Source of the DNA: an uncultured Eubacterium sp.
Lineage (GTDB): Bacteria; Bacillota; Clostridia; Lachnospirales; Lachnospiraceae
Length of the DNA stretch: 29,124 bases
Assembly (NCBI GenBank): GCA_910580075.1
Contig: CAJTVR010000057.1
Span: forward strand, 1-29,124
Reading direction: 5' to 3'
How positions within the stretch are numbered: position 1 is the stretch's first letter; every line of letters starts with the position of its first letter. The notes beneath the pieces were generated by a model. It did no database searches. It saw only the letters and a list, made by a program, of their open reading frames with translations, and was not told the DNA's origin. The translations under genes and the position numbers were made by a program. Positions 1-8,115 of the stretch are shown here, piece after piece.

Positions 1-36
1 GATGTATAATCAAAGAGAATCAAGGAGGCAGCTGCA

Positions 37-378
37 ATGGCAAAAAAACAACGAACGTACGACATGGAATATAAAATCCAAGCCGTAAAATCAGCAAAAG
101 AACCTGGCGGTGCAAAAGCAGCAGCCGGGTCAGGTATCCCTGAAAACACTATGTATGCGTGGACAAAGGCAGCCGGAGAGGGAAGGCTGGATGCCGGTCC
201 CGGCTCACATACTCCGGAAACTGCCATGAACCTTGCAGAAGAACCGGCTCTCCTGCGCAGACAGGCCAGGGAGAAGGAAAAGGAAATCCGCCGCCTGAAA
301 GAGGAAAACGAATTCCCCGGAGAGGCAGGCGCTTTTTTCGCCGCCAGCCGCCGGAAGTCTGCAAAAGGCAGGGAATGA
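37..378 (+). CDS. IS3-family transposase OrfA (HTH protein)
   Basis: The 113-residue product has the OrfA layout of IS3 elements. An N-terminal helix-turn-helix (about residues 5-50, opening with Tyr-Asp-Met-Glu-Tyr-Lys) is followed by a basic/acidic leucine-zipper-like helix (about 70-92, with EKEIRRLKEEN). It ends in the FFAASRRKSAK tail usual for this subgroup. A good ribosome site (AAGGAGG, 35 bases into the window) precedes ATG 37. The length is near normal, but the zipper tail carries proline and glycine (EFPGEAG) where relatives have aliphatic residues, so the coiled coil is probably damaged. Since its partner orfB is dead, the gene is likely a relic even though the frame is open. Confidence 0.75.
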   Translation: MAKKQRTYDMEYKIQAVKSAKEPGGAKAAAGSGIPENTMYAWTKAAGEGRLDAGPGSHTPETAMNLAEEPALLRRQAREKEKEIRRLKEENEFPGEAGAFFAASRRKSAKGRE

Positions 379-1120
379 TGTTCCCTGCCATAAAAACCGG
401 GGGACGGCGCTATCAGGGGAAAGATTTCCTTCTGCTGCCGGATGCTGAAAGTAACCCGGCAGGGATTTTATAAATATCCGGCAGGAAAAGACCGTCCGTG
501 GAAATGCCAGCAGTCAGCCGATGCCATGAGGAAAGTCGTGTCTGAGGATGAATACAGCGATACTTACGGACGGATCCGTATGTATCAGGCGCTTCTTTTA
601 AAACAGCCGGAAGGTGTCCGCATTCCCGGCGGACGCACTGTCTGCCGCATCATGGAAGAGACCGGGCTGAGTCATCGCCCGGAACGCAGACCAAACGGGC
701 TCACCAAAGCAGACCGTGGGGCGCGTAAATCTGATGACCTGCTGAAAAAGGATTTCAAATCCATGGAACCACTCAAAAAATGTGTCACGGATATAACCGG
801 GATCAAGGCAAAAAACGGGAGACTCTGTGTATCCGCCATATCTGACTGTTTCGATGCCGCAGTTCTGGGCATGGCAATGGATACAAACATGAAAGCCATA
901 CTGTGCGAGCGTACGCCTGCTAATGCAGTCCGGTCTTATCCGGCACTCAGGGGAGCCGTCATCCACTCCGGCCGGGGAACCCGGTACACCAGTAAGACCT
1001 GCCGCAGGGCAGCCGCAAAATACGGCGTCATCCAGAGCATGAACAGCGCCGGAGGACGCTGCCATGACAATGCCCGGTGCGGGAGCATGCGGGCACGGAT
1101 GAAGGAAGAACTCATCTATG
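374..1120 (+). pseudogene. IS3-family transposase OrfB, degenerate and truncated
   Basis: The frame starting at ATG 374/377 reads like the OrfB N-terminus but shifts by one base near 418-423. It continues in the frame of ATG 442 (MLKVTRQGFYKY). The integrase core is recognisable: TDITGIK supplies the first Asp. The second motif reads HSGRGTRYTS, where active relatives have HSDRG, and the third reads CGSMRARMKEE, where relatives have CESM. So the second Asp and the Glu of the DDE triad are both replaced by Gly. After KEELIY the frame leaves transposase sequence because of the neighbouring element. Frameshift, lost catalytic residues and truncation together make it a clear pseudogene. Confidence 0.85.
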
Positions 1121-1510
1121 TGATTTTGTCAAGATTAGCTGACACATTTTGCACAAGGATTTTGCAGCCTATGCTGCCTCTTTCAGGGAATTATAGTATT
1201 GATGCCGTTTGACCATCGGAGGGAGTCCGCCATTGGCAGAACATATCCTCCGGTTATTCCAGCAGCTGATAAAATACCTCCAGATCACGGTCCTGAGTTC
1301 ATCTGTGGTCATTTTTTCAGTGTCATAACGGTCATACAGCAGTTCAGATTTCATTCTGGCCCGCATGCTTTCACAGCGGGCATTATCGTGGCATCTGCCG
1401 CCTGCACTGTTCATGCTTTGGCGGATACCATACTGCCGGATGGCATCCCGATAAAGCTGGCTGGTGTACCGGCTCCCTCTGTCACTATGGATAATGGCTC
1501 CACGTATAAA
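1121..1510 (-). pseudogene. IS3-family OrfB C-terminal fragment (second element)
   Basis: Reading leftwards from about 1505 to the stop at 1169, the product matches the last third of an IS3 OrfB: GAIIHSDRGSRYTS, then CESMRARMKSELLYDRY, and the C-terminus MVKRHQYYNSLKEAA. Unlike the facing copy, the second Asp and the Glu of the DDE triad are kept here. The 45 bases between the stop and about 1121 look like the outer end of the element (TGTCAGCTAATCTTGACA). Everything upstream of the GAII motif is missing. The open frame continues to 1606 into sequence that is not transposase, so the 5' two-thirds was deleted or replaced. Confidence 0.8.
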
Positions 1511-1730
1511 GGACAAAAAGGACGTACTGCAATCCACATTTATTGTGAAACACAATACGCCCGCTAAAATGTATGTACCGCTGTCTTCTTCCAATACAAA
1601 TTGCATATATGAAAATCCAGCACCGACTTACCCATAAGTATCATTTCGATATCAAAAAAACGCCGTCCGCACTATGGGTTGTATCCCATCGTTTCCATTA
1701 ACGTCTACCTCTTAAAAGAGATTTCTTTTT

Positions 1731-1940
1731 TTATGCTGTTTTTCCTACCAGATAATGACGGATAGACTGTAATACACTGTCCGTACCCAGTCCATGCACC
1801 TGGCAGGCTTCTTCCAATGACTCATGGATTGAGGACGGGCAGCCGACACAATGCATCCCGGATTCCACTAAGACATTGGCAATGCCCATGTCATAATCCG
1901 ACATCTGTCCCATTGTTGTTGCTTTTGTAATTTCCACCAT
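1731..1940 (-). CDS. DUF1858-type small redox-disulfide protein
   Basis: This is a 69-residue protein with the DUF1858 pattern: N-terminal MVEITKATTMGQ, then MGIANVLVESGMHCVGCPSS. The CVGC pair (residues about 35-38) is the conserved redox-disulfide/metal motif seen in proteins linked to hybrid-cluster and flavin enzymes in anaerobes. The ATG at 1940 is preferred because GGAGG lies five bases upstream; a longer start at 1973 would overlap the nitroreductase gene and has no ribosome site. The gene follows the nitroreductase by ten bases and probably belongs to the same redox operon. Its exact substrate is not known. It is the only undamaged gene of this block. Confidence 0.85.
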   Translation of the reverse strand: MVEITKATTMGQMSDYDMGIANVLVESGMHCVGCPSSIHESLEEACQVHGLGTDSVLQSIRHYLVGKTA

Positions 1941-1950
1941 TTCCACCTCC

Positions 1951-2469
1951 CTATCGTTCTTCCACTGTTTCACTTAACGGACGGAAACTACTATGCCATT
2001 CCTCATAAGGAACCGAATCCGCAGACGGATATCCTAAAGGCAATAAGCAAATCGGTTTTATGTGGCTTGGCAGTTCAAATACTTCTGCCACCTGCCTGGA
2101 ATCAAAGCCCCTTACCCATACGGAACCAATCCCCAGCTCCCATGCCTCCATCATCATATGTGTGCATACAATGCTGGCATCCATCTCGCCCGTGTCATAT
2201 CCGCGTTCTGCTGCGCTTCTCCAAACTTTTCTCTTGTCTGCACATACCAGCAATACCACCGGTGCATCATAGGCAAACTGCTTAAGGGAACGGATTTTTT
2301 GAATTGCCCCTTTGCTTTTTAATACATAGATTTTCTGCGGCTAGAAATTGACCGCTGTCGGTGCGAGCTGCCCGGCTTTCAAAATCTTTTCCATCTTTTC
2401 CGTTTCAATCGGACGATCTGAATACGAACGAACCGAATATCTTGCAGCCGCCAGTTCTAAAAACCCCAT
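1951..2469 (-). pseudogene. Nitroreductase-family flavoprotein with an in-frame amber codon
   Basis: The translation runs from ATG 2469 (GGGAGGGGCGG upstream) as MGFLELAAARYSVRSYSDRP, the usual nitroreductase FMN-binding start. It meets TAG at 2341-2343 and then continues in the same frame through YVLKSKGAIQKIRSL to a normal C-terminus. There SIVCTHMMMEAWELGIGSVW is the typical FMN/dimer helix and PLGYP the usual motif. Relatives have Gln at the stop position (APTAVNFQPQK), so one CAG to TAG change explains the break. The whole frame is 173 codons, a normal length. Such enzymes use NAD(P)H to reduce nitro groups or quinones. It could also be a sequencing error. Confidence 0.85.
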
Positions 2470-2482
2470 GTTCCGCCCCTCC

Positions 2483-2856
2483 CTACTTCGCCGGACGCAC
2501 CTGGGAATATCCATTCCATGCAAACAGCGCTTCCTCCGCTTCATTGTCATAGACCTGCTCTACATCACAAATATAGAGGTAATGGTCGCCAACCTCGTGA
2601 TATTCTTTCATACTACATACAATTGCCACACGGCTATGGACAGGGATCTTAATGTCACTGCTCTCTACTTCTGTAAGCTCAATTCCAAACTTGGCGACTT
2701 TATCCGTATCACGGCCTGTAGTGCTGCCGCAGCCCATCACTGCTTCGGCCATTTCTGCACCAGGGATTGTAAGAATGACTTTTCTATTGTTCCGTACCAT
2801 TTCCCCGCTGTAAGAAGTCTTTGCCATCGCATAGGCAATCATGTTTGGATTGAAAG
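2483..2856 (-). pseudogene. Flavin reductase-like protein, 5' truncated
   Basis: The product from ATG 2842 (119 residues) matches the C-terminal two-thirds of the flavoredoxin/flavin-reductase-like family. It has YAMAKTSYSGEMVRNNRK, then GCGSTTGRDTDKVAKFGIEL, and a final strand with DHYLYICDVEQVY. The N-terminal roughly 60-70 residues carrying the PVPAV-type start and first FMN-contact loop are absent. Just upstream, the frame reads FNPN and then breaks into the MATE remnant, which marks a deletion junction near 2857. No ribosome site precedes ATG 2842. The gene sits 13 bases before the nitroreductase start, so the two were probably one flavin-related operon. Confidence 0.8.
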
Positions 2857-3340
2857 AAAGAAATCATTCCATGCTTTGCAAATCCCTGTGCCAAAATAAA
2901 CTGGTTTAATCCACACCCAAGAAGCGATGCAAAAGTCCCATAAACATATATTGTAAAATAAGTTTCTGCATAGGGATACATATCTCTACTGCTGCCCAAC
3001 AGGTATAAAATTTTTTCACGGTTCAGCAAGAGCAGAGGTGTTACTACCGCCGATATGGTCAGGAGCATAAAAAAGGCATTTCCAATAATATCCTGCGCCC
3101 TACGTTCCTCTTTCTGCCCAAGGCTGATGCTCATATAAGAAGCCCCGCCAATCCCTACCATAAAAGCAAACGCTGTCAGTGCTGTCAATGCAGGCGCGCA
3201 GACACCGATGCTGGCAAGAGAAAGACTTCCTGTTTCTGGTATCTTACCAATAAAAATGCGGTCTACAATGTTATATAAAATATTAAAAAGCTGGGCCGAA
3301 CATCGCAGGAATCCCTAAATGGATGACCACTACAGCATGA
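2857..3340 (-). pseudogene. MATE-family efflux transporter, N-terminal part only
   Basis: The reading is VVIHLGIPAMF, then after a one-base shift near 3310 AQLFNILYNIVDRIFIGKI, then ALTAFAFMVGIGGASYMSISLGQ and a hydrophobic segment ending in LNQFILAQGFAKHGMIS. This is the first third of a MATE Na+/drug antiporter, covering about four membrane helices. The shift appears to come from an extra G in the run TTCGGCCC. At about 2857 the sequence passes directly into the flavin reductase-like gene, so the remaining two-thirds of the transporter were deleted. The upstream end around 3340-3370 meets relaxase sequence on the other strand, another rearrangement boundary. Confidence 0.75.
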
Positions 3341-3371
3341 TAAAAACCAAATACCGGCATATGATTCCGTT

Positions 3372-4016
3372 TCCATCCTGTACTTTCAGTCGGAGCTGCG
3401 CCTTGTTACCGATCTGCAAAGCTGCATCAAAGCACAGCAGAACCAGGCTTACGCACAGAAAGTAAAAATTGCAAACTTAAAGCGCATGGCTGAAACACTC
3501 ATTTATATCGAGGAGCACGGCTATGACACAAGGGAAATTCTGGAAAACAGGCTTGCAGAAGCAAAAGCGGAAACGGGATTGTCAAGGAAATCGTTAAAAA
3601 AGACAGAAGAACGGTTAAAGGAAGTGAATGAACAGATCCATTACACCGGCCAGTACCTTGCAAACAAAGCCGTTTACGGGCAGTTTTTAAAAGCAAAGAA
3701 CAAAGGGAAATTCCGCCAGGAGCATGCGGCGCAGATCACACTTTACGAAACTGCCGCGCGGTTCCTGAAAGAAAAAGCGGCCAGTGACACAGACAGCCCG
3801 GTTCCCGGAAAGCTGCCGTCGCTGAAACTTCTGAAAGAAGAAAAAGCAGCGCTTATCCAGAAAAAAGAATCTGAACAGGCGGCATACCAGCGTAACCGCG
3901 ACCGCCAGAAAGAACTGGGCACTGTCTGCTCAAACGTCAGTGCCATCCTTGGAAAACAAGAGCCACAGGTACAGGCAGAAAAGCGGAAACAGATGGAACA
4001 TGCAGAATCCAGATAA
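3372..4016 (+). pseudogene. C-terminal remnant of a conjugative relaxase
   Basis: An open frame beginning near 3372 (LYFQSELRLVTDLQS) passes through ATG 3486 and ends at 4016. It resembles the long helical tail of relaxase/mobilization nucleases on clostridial conjugative elements. Features are an early KVKIANLKRMAETLIYIEEH segment, an alternating charged coiled coil (about residues 20-60 and 115-175 from Met 3486), and a Lys/Glu-rich C-terminus. The HUH/relaxase catalytic part with its active-site Tyr and His triad is missing, because the 5' end abuts the MATE remnant. ATG 3486 has no good ribosome site, so I regard this as a leftover, not a gene. Confidence 0.6.
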
Positions 4017-4162
4017 CAGAAAACGGCTGTACCGGAACCAGACATTTCTCTCCTTTTTATACTGCGAAGAAAACATAAAGCCTGAACCTGCTATTTTTTC
4101 TGCCTGTTGCAGTTATACTATTTATGTGGTATGATTTTCAAAAAAGAAAGAAGGATAATAAA

Positions 4163-4402
4163 ATGACAGGAAAAAGTTTTCGTGGAAAAGACCACTGTTA
4201 CGTATGCGGAAATGAACTGCACTGTCCGGTTGATCCTGATTCAGCGGGGGATGCTGCAGAATCTCCCGATGGCACAGATATTCCAGCTGATATGACCGCC
4301 ACAGGGAAAGAAGAAGACGGCTCCATCCGGTTTGAAGTTGTCTGCACCTGCCCGGACTGCCGCACCAGAAATAAATATTTTATCAGCGCAAAGATGATCT
4401 GA
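4163..4402 (+). CDS. Small Cys-rich putative zinc-binding protein
   Basis: This 79-residue protein is not one I recognise. Two CxxC pairs (CYVCG at about residues 12-16 and CTCPDC at about 62-67) are separated by an acidic, low-complexity middle. That layout fits a small zinc ribbon or rubredoxin-like knuckle. ATG 4163 is chosen because AAGGA lies seven bases upstream; the earlier ATG at 4124 lacks a site. It stands alone after the relaxase remnant, and a strong hairpin follows 11 bases after its stop. Similar tiny zinc proteins are common on clostridial mobile elements. Function unknown. Confidence 0.65.
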   Translation: MTGKSFRGKDHCYVCGNELHCPVDPDSAGDAAESPDGTDIPADMTATGKEEDGSIRFEVVCTCPDCRTRNKYFISAKMI

Positions 4403-4413
4403 CTGCAAGGAAC

Positions 4414-4453
4414 AGAAGGGAATACACCTGCACCCGCAGATGTATTCCCTTCT
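4414..4453. terminator. Perfect 13-bp hairpin between convergent genes
   Basis: AGAAGGGAATACA (4414-4426) is perfectly complementary to TGTATTCCCTTCT (4441-4453). Inside it is a second stem, CTGC/GCAG around ACCC. It lies between the 3' ends of the convergent genes at 4402 and 4502, so a bidirectional terminator is the likely role. Neither side has a long T run. Confidence 0.6.
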
Positions 4454-4501
4454 ATGCATCCTTACCGGTTAAGCAGCCATCTTACTGGCCCTGTCTGTAA
4501 T

Positions 4502-4753
4502 TTATCCTTTCAGCCCGCGTGACTGCCTGTCCATATCTTCAATAACAATATCATAGATCTCGCCCAGGGAAGCACAATATTCCAGCACTTTCCATGGCTC
4601 ATTTGTATGAAAATGTATTTTTACCAGTTCTTCACCGCCAACTGCCAGCAGACAGTCCCCTTGAAAATTATTTGAAAAATATTCGTTTATCACATCTTCA
4701 TCAAGATTTTCACCCTCAATTAATAACTGCGTATCATACCGAAACTCTAACAC
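4502..4753 (-). CDS. FakA/DAK-phosphatase-like small domain protein
   Basis: The 83-residue product matches the region after the DAK2 kinase domain in fatty-acid kinase/dihydroxyacetone-kinase-like proteins. It starts YDTQLLIEGENLDEDVIN, then has GDCLLAVGGEELVKIHFHTN with the HFHTNEPWKVLEY motif, and ends in IEDMDRQS. In clostridia this domain often occurs as a stand-alone small protein next to, or apart from, the kinase. The start is GTG 4753, with AGGAGG eight bases upstream. No kinase domain lies nearby. It may modulate a chromosomal fatty-acid kinase or be an orphan; the sequence does not decide. Confidence 0.75.
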   Translation of the reverse strand: MLEFRYDTQLLIEGENLDEDVINEYFSNNFQGDCLLAVGGEELVKIHFHTNEPWKVLEYCASLGEIYDIVIEDMDRQSRGLKG

Positions 4754-4827
4754 TGTCTCTGCCTCCTGCTAAATATGGTTTTCTTTATTCTTTCTTGCAA
4801 ACATAAAATGGCCCGTTATGTGCTGCC

Positions 4828-5256
4828 TTACCCGCATATCATCTCCATATACTGCCGGACTTTCTCGTCAAATGGCAGCTCCGGATCAATGCCGGCCTCC
4901 CACCATGTCGTGCCATAAGGTGCCCCGCCGTCTGTATATCCTGCAATAAAGGCAAAGGTATCATCACAGTCATCATACATCAATGCCATTTTTTCCTGTT
5001 CTTTCCGCTGCTTTTCCATGCGTTTCTGGCGCAGCCGCTCCTCCCCGCTGCGCTTCACAGCATCCAGATATTCCTGTGTAAATTCCACGCCGATCTCCTG
5101 CAGGTCTTTTAAGGCGCAGACGGTATCCACATGGAAACGCTCCTTATAATGCTTCACGATCTTTTTCGGGGTCCCCTTATATGTAACAATCCACTGCCTC
5201 GCTTTCCGCAGCCGCTGTTCCCTGCGCTGCACTTTATTCAGTTTCTTTTTAGCCAA
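4828..5256 (-). CDS. Conserved hypothetical basic protein
   Basis: I do not recognise a named domain in this 142-residue protein. The first 60 residues are strongly basic (KKKLNKVQRREQRLRKARQW) and look nucleic-acid-binding. Residues about 70-95 are a charged helix, and the C-terminal 45 residues are acidic and aromatic, with GGAPYGTTWWEAGIDPELPF. The start is TTG 5256, with AAGAAGGTG five bases upstream; no ATG fits. It follows recD2 with a 95-base gap on the same strand, which suggests co-transcription with a DNA-metabolism gene on a mobile element. A role as a recombination or conjugation accessory is inference only. Confidence 0.6.
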   Translation of the reverse strand: MAKKKLNKVQRREQRLRKARQWIVTYKGTPKKIVKHYKERFHVDTVCALKDLQEIGVEFTQEYLDAVKRSGEERLRQKRMEKQRKEQEKMALMYDDCDDTFAFIAGYTDGGAPYGTTWWEAGIDPELPFDEKVRQYMEMICG

Positions 5257-5351
5257 AATAACACCTTCTTTCCAAAATATACGGCATCCGTTTTCTTTTC
5301 ATGCCGCCCTGCTGTTCTGAATTGCCAATGCGCCCGGTGTACTTTAGACGT

Positions 5352-7556
5352 TTACACACAGCTGTCCCTCACACCGGAAAGCCTTTCTTTCAGCAGGGTG
5401 TTCCTTTTTGTTACGGTCACATTTCCAACCGCATAGGCAAGGGCCTTCCTGTCTCCCACCATAACCAGTAATTTTTTTGCCCTTGTAATGCCCGTATAAA
5501 TTAGGTTCCTCTGCAGCATCCCAAAATGGCTCATCAGCACAGGCATGACCACAGCCGGATATTCCGAGCCCTGTGATTTGTGTATGGTCGTGGCGTAGGC
5601 ATGCAGCAGCTCGTCCAGTTCTGTCACGTCATACTTCACCAGCCTGCCGTCAAAGTTTACGGCCAGCTCCCTGTCCTGGATACTGACAGACTGGATCATG
5701 CCGATGTCGCCGTTAAACACTTCCTTGTCATAATTATTTTTTATCTGCATGACTTTATCGCCGCAGCGGAAAACATAACCGCTTCTGCGCAGCCCGTCTC
5801 CAGACGGGTTCAGCGCTTCCTGCAGGGCAAGGTTCAGCCCTGCTGCACCTGCAGGCCCCCGCTGCATGGGCGTTAATACCTGGATGGTTTCCGGTTTTAT
5901 ATGATAATATCCGGGCAGCTTATCCTTTACCAGTCCCACGATCTTAGCTGCCGCTGCATCCGCGCTTTCGCACTCCATAAAGAAAAAGTCCGCTGTTTTT
6001 CCATTGGAAATATCCGGCATCTTCCCCTCATTGACACGGTGGGCGTTCATGATGATGCGGCTTGTCTGCGCCTGCCGGAAAATCCGCGTCAGACGCACTA
6101 CCGGAAACACACCGGAAGCGATGATGTCACGCAGCACATTCCCGGCCCCGACTGCGGGAAGCTGGTCGGTATCGCCTACAAGAAGCAGGCGCATGGATTC
6201 CGGCACCGCCCTTAAAAGCGCGTTCATCAGGATAATATCTATCATAGAGCATTCATCCACTACAAGCACGTCACCCTCCAGCGGGTTCTTTTCATTTTTC
6301 TGGTATCCCTCCGGCGGCCTGCAGCCAAGCAGCCTGTGTATGGTTTCCGCTTTCATCCCTGCTGTTTCCGACAGCCGTTTTGCAGCCCTCCCGGTCGGCG
6401 CTGCAAGCAGCACTTTCAGGCCGTATGCACGGAATGCGGCGATGATCCCCTGTGTTGTGGTTGTCTTTCCCGTACCCGGCCCGCCTGTTAAAACCATTAC
6501 TTTTGCGGATGCTGCCAGACGGATGGCCCCGGCCTGTGCTTCATCGTATTCCATATGCACGATCTGCTGGATCCTCCCGATGTCCACGGACAGCTCCCGG
6601 TTGCCCGTTTTTTCCCTGGCCTGCATAAGCTGCACCCACAGGCGGTCCGCTGCCGGGGCTTCTGCCAGCTTCCGCAGTTTATTTGCCACACCGATCTCTG
6701 CGTAATAAAACGGCGGCAGATACACGGCCCTTTCTTCCGGCATTTCCTCACAGGCAAGGTCTTTTTCTTTCAGCATCTGGTCCATTGTCATCACGATGTA
6801 TTCCGGCCCTGATTCCAGAAGGCCCGCGGCCTTTTCCAGAAGCTGCCCCTGCCCGGCATAGACGTGGCCGTCATCCGCAAGCTCACTGAGCGTATACATA
6901 AGGCCGCTTCTAAGACGCACATAGGATTCTTTCCCAAATCCGAGCTTCTGTGCAATGCCATCTGCTGTCCTGAAGCCTATGCCCCATATGTCGTCTGCAA
7001 GGCGGTATGGATTCTCCCTCACTTTTTCAATGCTTTCAATGCTTTCACTGCCGTACTGTTTATAAATCTTTGCCGCAAATGCCGTACTGACATCATGCTC
7101 CTGCAAAAAGAGCATGATGTTTTTGACCTCTTTCTGCCGCTGCCAGCTTTCCGCAATCTGGCGGATGCGCTTCTTTCCAATCCCCTCTACCTGGACCAGA
7201 AGCTGTATGTCATCTTCAATGACCGTAAATGTGTCCACTCCGAAACGCTGTACAATCCTTTTTGCAAATTTTGGCCCGACGCCTTTGACCAGGCCGCTCC
7301 CAAGATACTTCTCCATCCCGTAAACCGTTGCCGGAAGCGTTTCCTCCCATTTTTCAGCCAGGAACTGCCTGCCATATTTGCCATCCACCTTCCAGTTTCC
7401 TTCCGCTATGATCACGGAGCCAACGTTCGCATCCAGAAGGTTCCCGACAACCGGGACAAGGCCGTCATAACCTTTGATATGCACTTTCAGTACGGAATAC
7501 CCGTTTTCCGGGTTCTGGTATGTAATCCGTTCCACCACACAGCGTATTTTCGTCAT
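5352..7556 (-). CDS. recD2: RecD2-type ATP-dependent 5'-3' DNA helicase
   Basis: This 734-residue SF1B helicase has RecD2 architecture. An OB-like N-terminus (1-75) and tandem helix-hairpin-helix motifs (KGVGPKFAKRI about 91-101 and VEGIGKKRI about 123-131) come first, with a third at about 191-200. Then come Walker A GGPGTGKTTTT (358-368), Walker B VVDECS (432-437), GDTDQLP (461-467), YATTIHKSQGSEY (654-666) and YTGITRAKK (687-695). The length is normal and all motifs are intact. GGAGG lies about ten bases before ATG 7556. RecD2 acts without RecBC in Firmicutes repair, and related copies are frequent on conjugative elements (the RecD/TraA family). With relaxase debris nearby, a mobile origin for this copy is plausible. 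Confidence 0.95.
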   Translation of the reverse strand: MTKIRCVVERITYQNPENGYSVLKVHIKGYDGLVPVVGNLLDANVGSVIIAEGNWKVDGKYGRQFLAEKWEETLPATVYGMEKYLGSGLVKGVGPKFAKRIVQRFGVDTFTVIEDDIQLLVQVEGIGKKRIRQIAESWQRQKEVKNIMLFLQEHDVSTAFAAKIYKQYGSESIESIEKVRENPYRLADDIWGIGFRTADGIAQKLGFGKESYVRLRSGLMYTLSELADDGHVYAGQGQLLEKAAGLLESGPEYIVMTMDQMLKEKDLACEEMPEERAVYLPPFYYAEIGVANKLRKLAEAPAADRLWVQLMQAREKTGNRELSVDIGRIQQIVHMEYDEAQAGAIRLAASAKVMVLTGGPGTGKTTTTQGIIAAFRAYGLKVLLAAPTGRAAKRLSETAGMKAETIHRLLGCRPPEGYQKNEKNPLEGDVLVVDECSMIDIILMNALLRAVPESMRLLLVGDTDQLPAVGAGNVLRDIIASGVFPVVRLTRIFRQAQTSRIIMNAHRVNEGKMPDISNGKTADFFFMECESADAAAAKIVGLVKDKLPGYYHIKPETIQVLTPMQRGPAGAAGLNLALQEALNPSGDGLRRSGYVFRCGDKVMQIKNNYDKEVFNGDIGMIQSVSIQDRELAVNFDGRLVKYDVTELDELLHAYATTIHKSQGSEYPAVVMPVLMSHFGMLQRNLIYTGITRAKKLLVMVGDRKALAYAVGNVTVTKRNTLLKERLSGVRDSCV

Positions 7557-7724
7557 GATGCAGGCCCTCCGTTTATCCGGGCAGATACCTTTTTTACTTT
7601 CCTTTCACTATGAAATGCACTGCCGTCAGATTTTATTGCTCAGACTATTATATTCTGTTATGCCTTTCCATGCAAGCATCCTTATACCGCGCATCATAAT
7701 GATCTGCCATGACGTTGTGAGACA

Positions 7725-7772
7725 TATACTCGACGCCGCCATGTTTTTCAAATCTTTGAGGCGTCGAGTATA
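7725..7772. repeat. 13-bp perfect inverted repeat with palindromic loop
   Basis: TATACTCGACGCC (7725-7737) pairs perfectly with GGCGTCGAGTATA (7760-7772). The 22-base loop itself holds the palindromic stretch whose minus strand reads TCAAAGATTTGA. It lies 22 bases left of the large structured repeat. It is too far from recD2's start and on the wrong side to be that gene's terminator. It could be a small mobile palindrome or the end of a lost element. No gene was seen in 7557-8115. Confidence 0.5.
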
Positions 7773-7794
7773 ACAGGACAGCCGGATACCGCGA

Positions 7795-8065
7795 TGAAAT
7801 TTAGGAACTGCAAAGAAATAATCTGATAAAGTTACGCTGGATTCTTCTTCGGGAGCGCCAGACAAAAATCAGGCGCTTGCCCCGTTTCTCTGGGCTGCTA
7901 AGCGCCTGCGGCGCTTGTTCAGCAGCAACCGAAACAAAGTGCAGAAAACCCTGGCGGGCTATGTAACTGATTTTTGCCTGGAGCAAGTTTGTCAGATTAT
8001 TTCTTTACAGTTCCTTAGCCGCCTGTCTGGAAAAAGACAGCACAAAAACAGCCCGGAACCGGTAA
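7795..8065 (+). repeat. Structured repeat, copy A (MITE-like or ncRNA-like)
   Basis: This 271-bp unit recurs at 13965-14255 in the same orientation with about 17 substitutions and one 20-base indel. It folds as nested inverted repeats. The outer arms are 7802-7826 and 7992-8017 (AGGAACTGCAAAGAAATAAT against its complement with one mismatch). The middle arms are CCAGACAAAAATCAG and CTGATTTTTGCCTGG. An inner hairpin is built from GCTGCTAAGCGCC and GGCGCTTGTTCAGCAGC. A conserved 3' tail outside the arms has a small CTGTCT/AGACAG hairpin. It carries no plausible gene. A non-autonomous transposable palindrome or a structured RNA are the two readings. Confidence 0.75.
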
Positions 8066-8115
8066 GTTTCATGCCTGTCCCCAGCCGTTTTTGTAATATG
8101 CCGCATATTCTTCAT

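Larger units (their letters stand above)
1..1120 (+). mobile_element. IS3-family insertion sequence remnant (left part)
   Basis: An orfA/orfB pair in IS3 order begins just inside the window. It stops abruptly near 1120, where the orfB reading frame runs into the outer end of a second, oppositely oriented IS3 copy. The left inverted repeat is probably outside the window or lies in the first 30 bases; I could not identify it. Two catalytic positions and one frame are lost in orfB, so this copy cannot be autonomous. It seems the second element inserted into this one and removed its 3' end. Confidence 0.8.

Noticed and set aside
851..866. 16-base word shared with 28947-28962 (CGATGCCGCAGTTCTG)
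   Set aside because: It is short enough to be chance in a window of this size, and the flanks do not match.
6004..6705. Long plus-strand frames opposite recD2
   Set aside because: They are antisense of a strongly supported helicase gene, with Pro/Ser/Arg-biased products.
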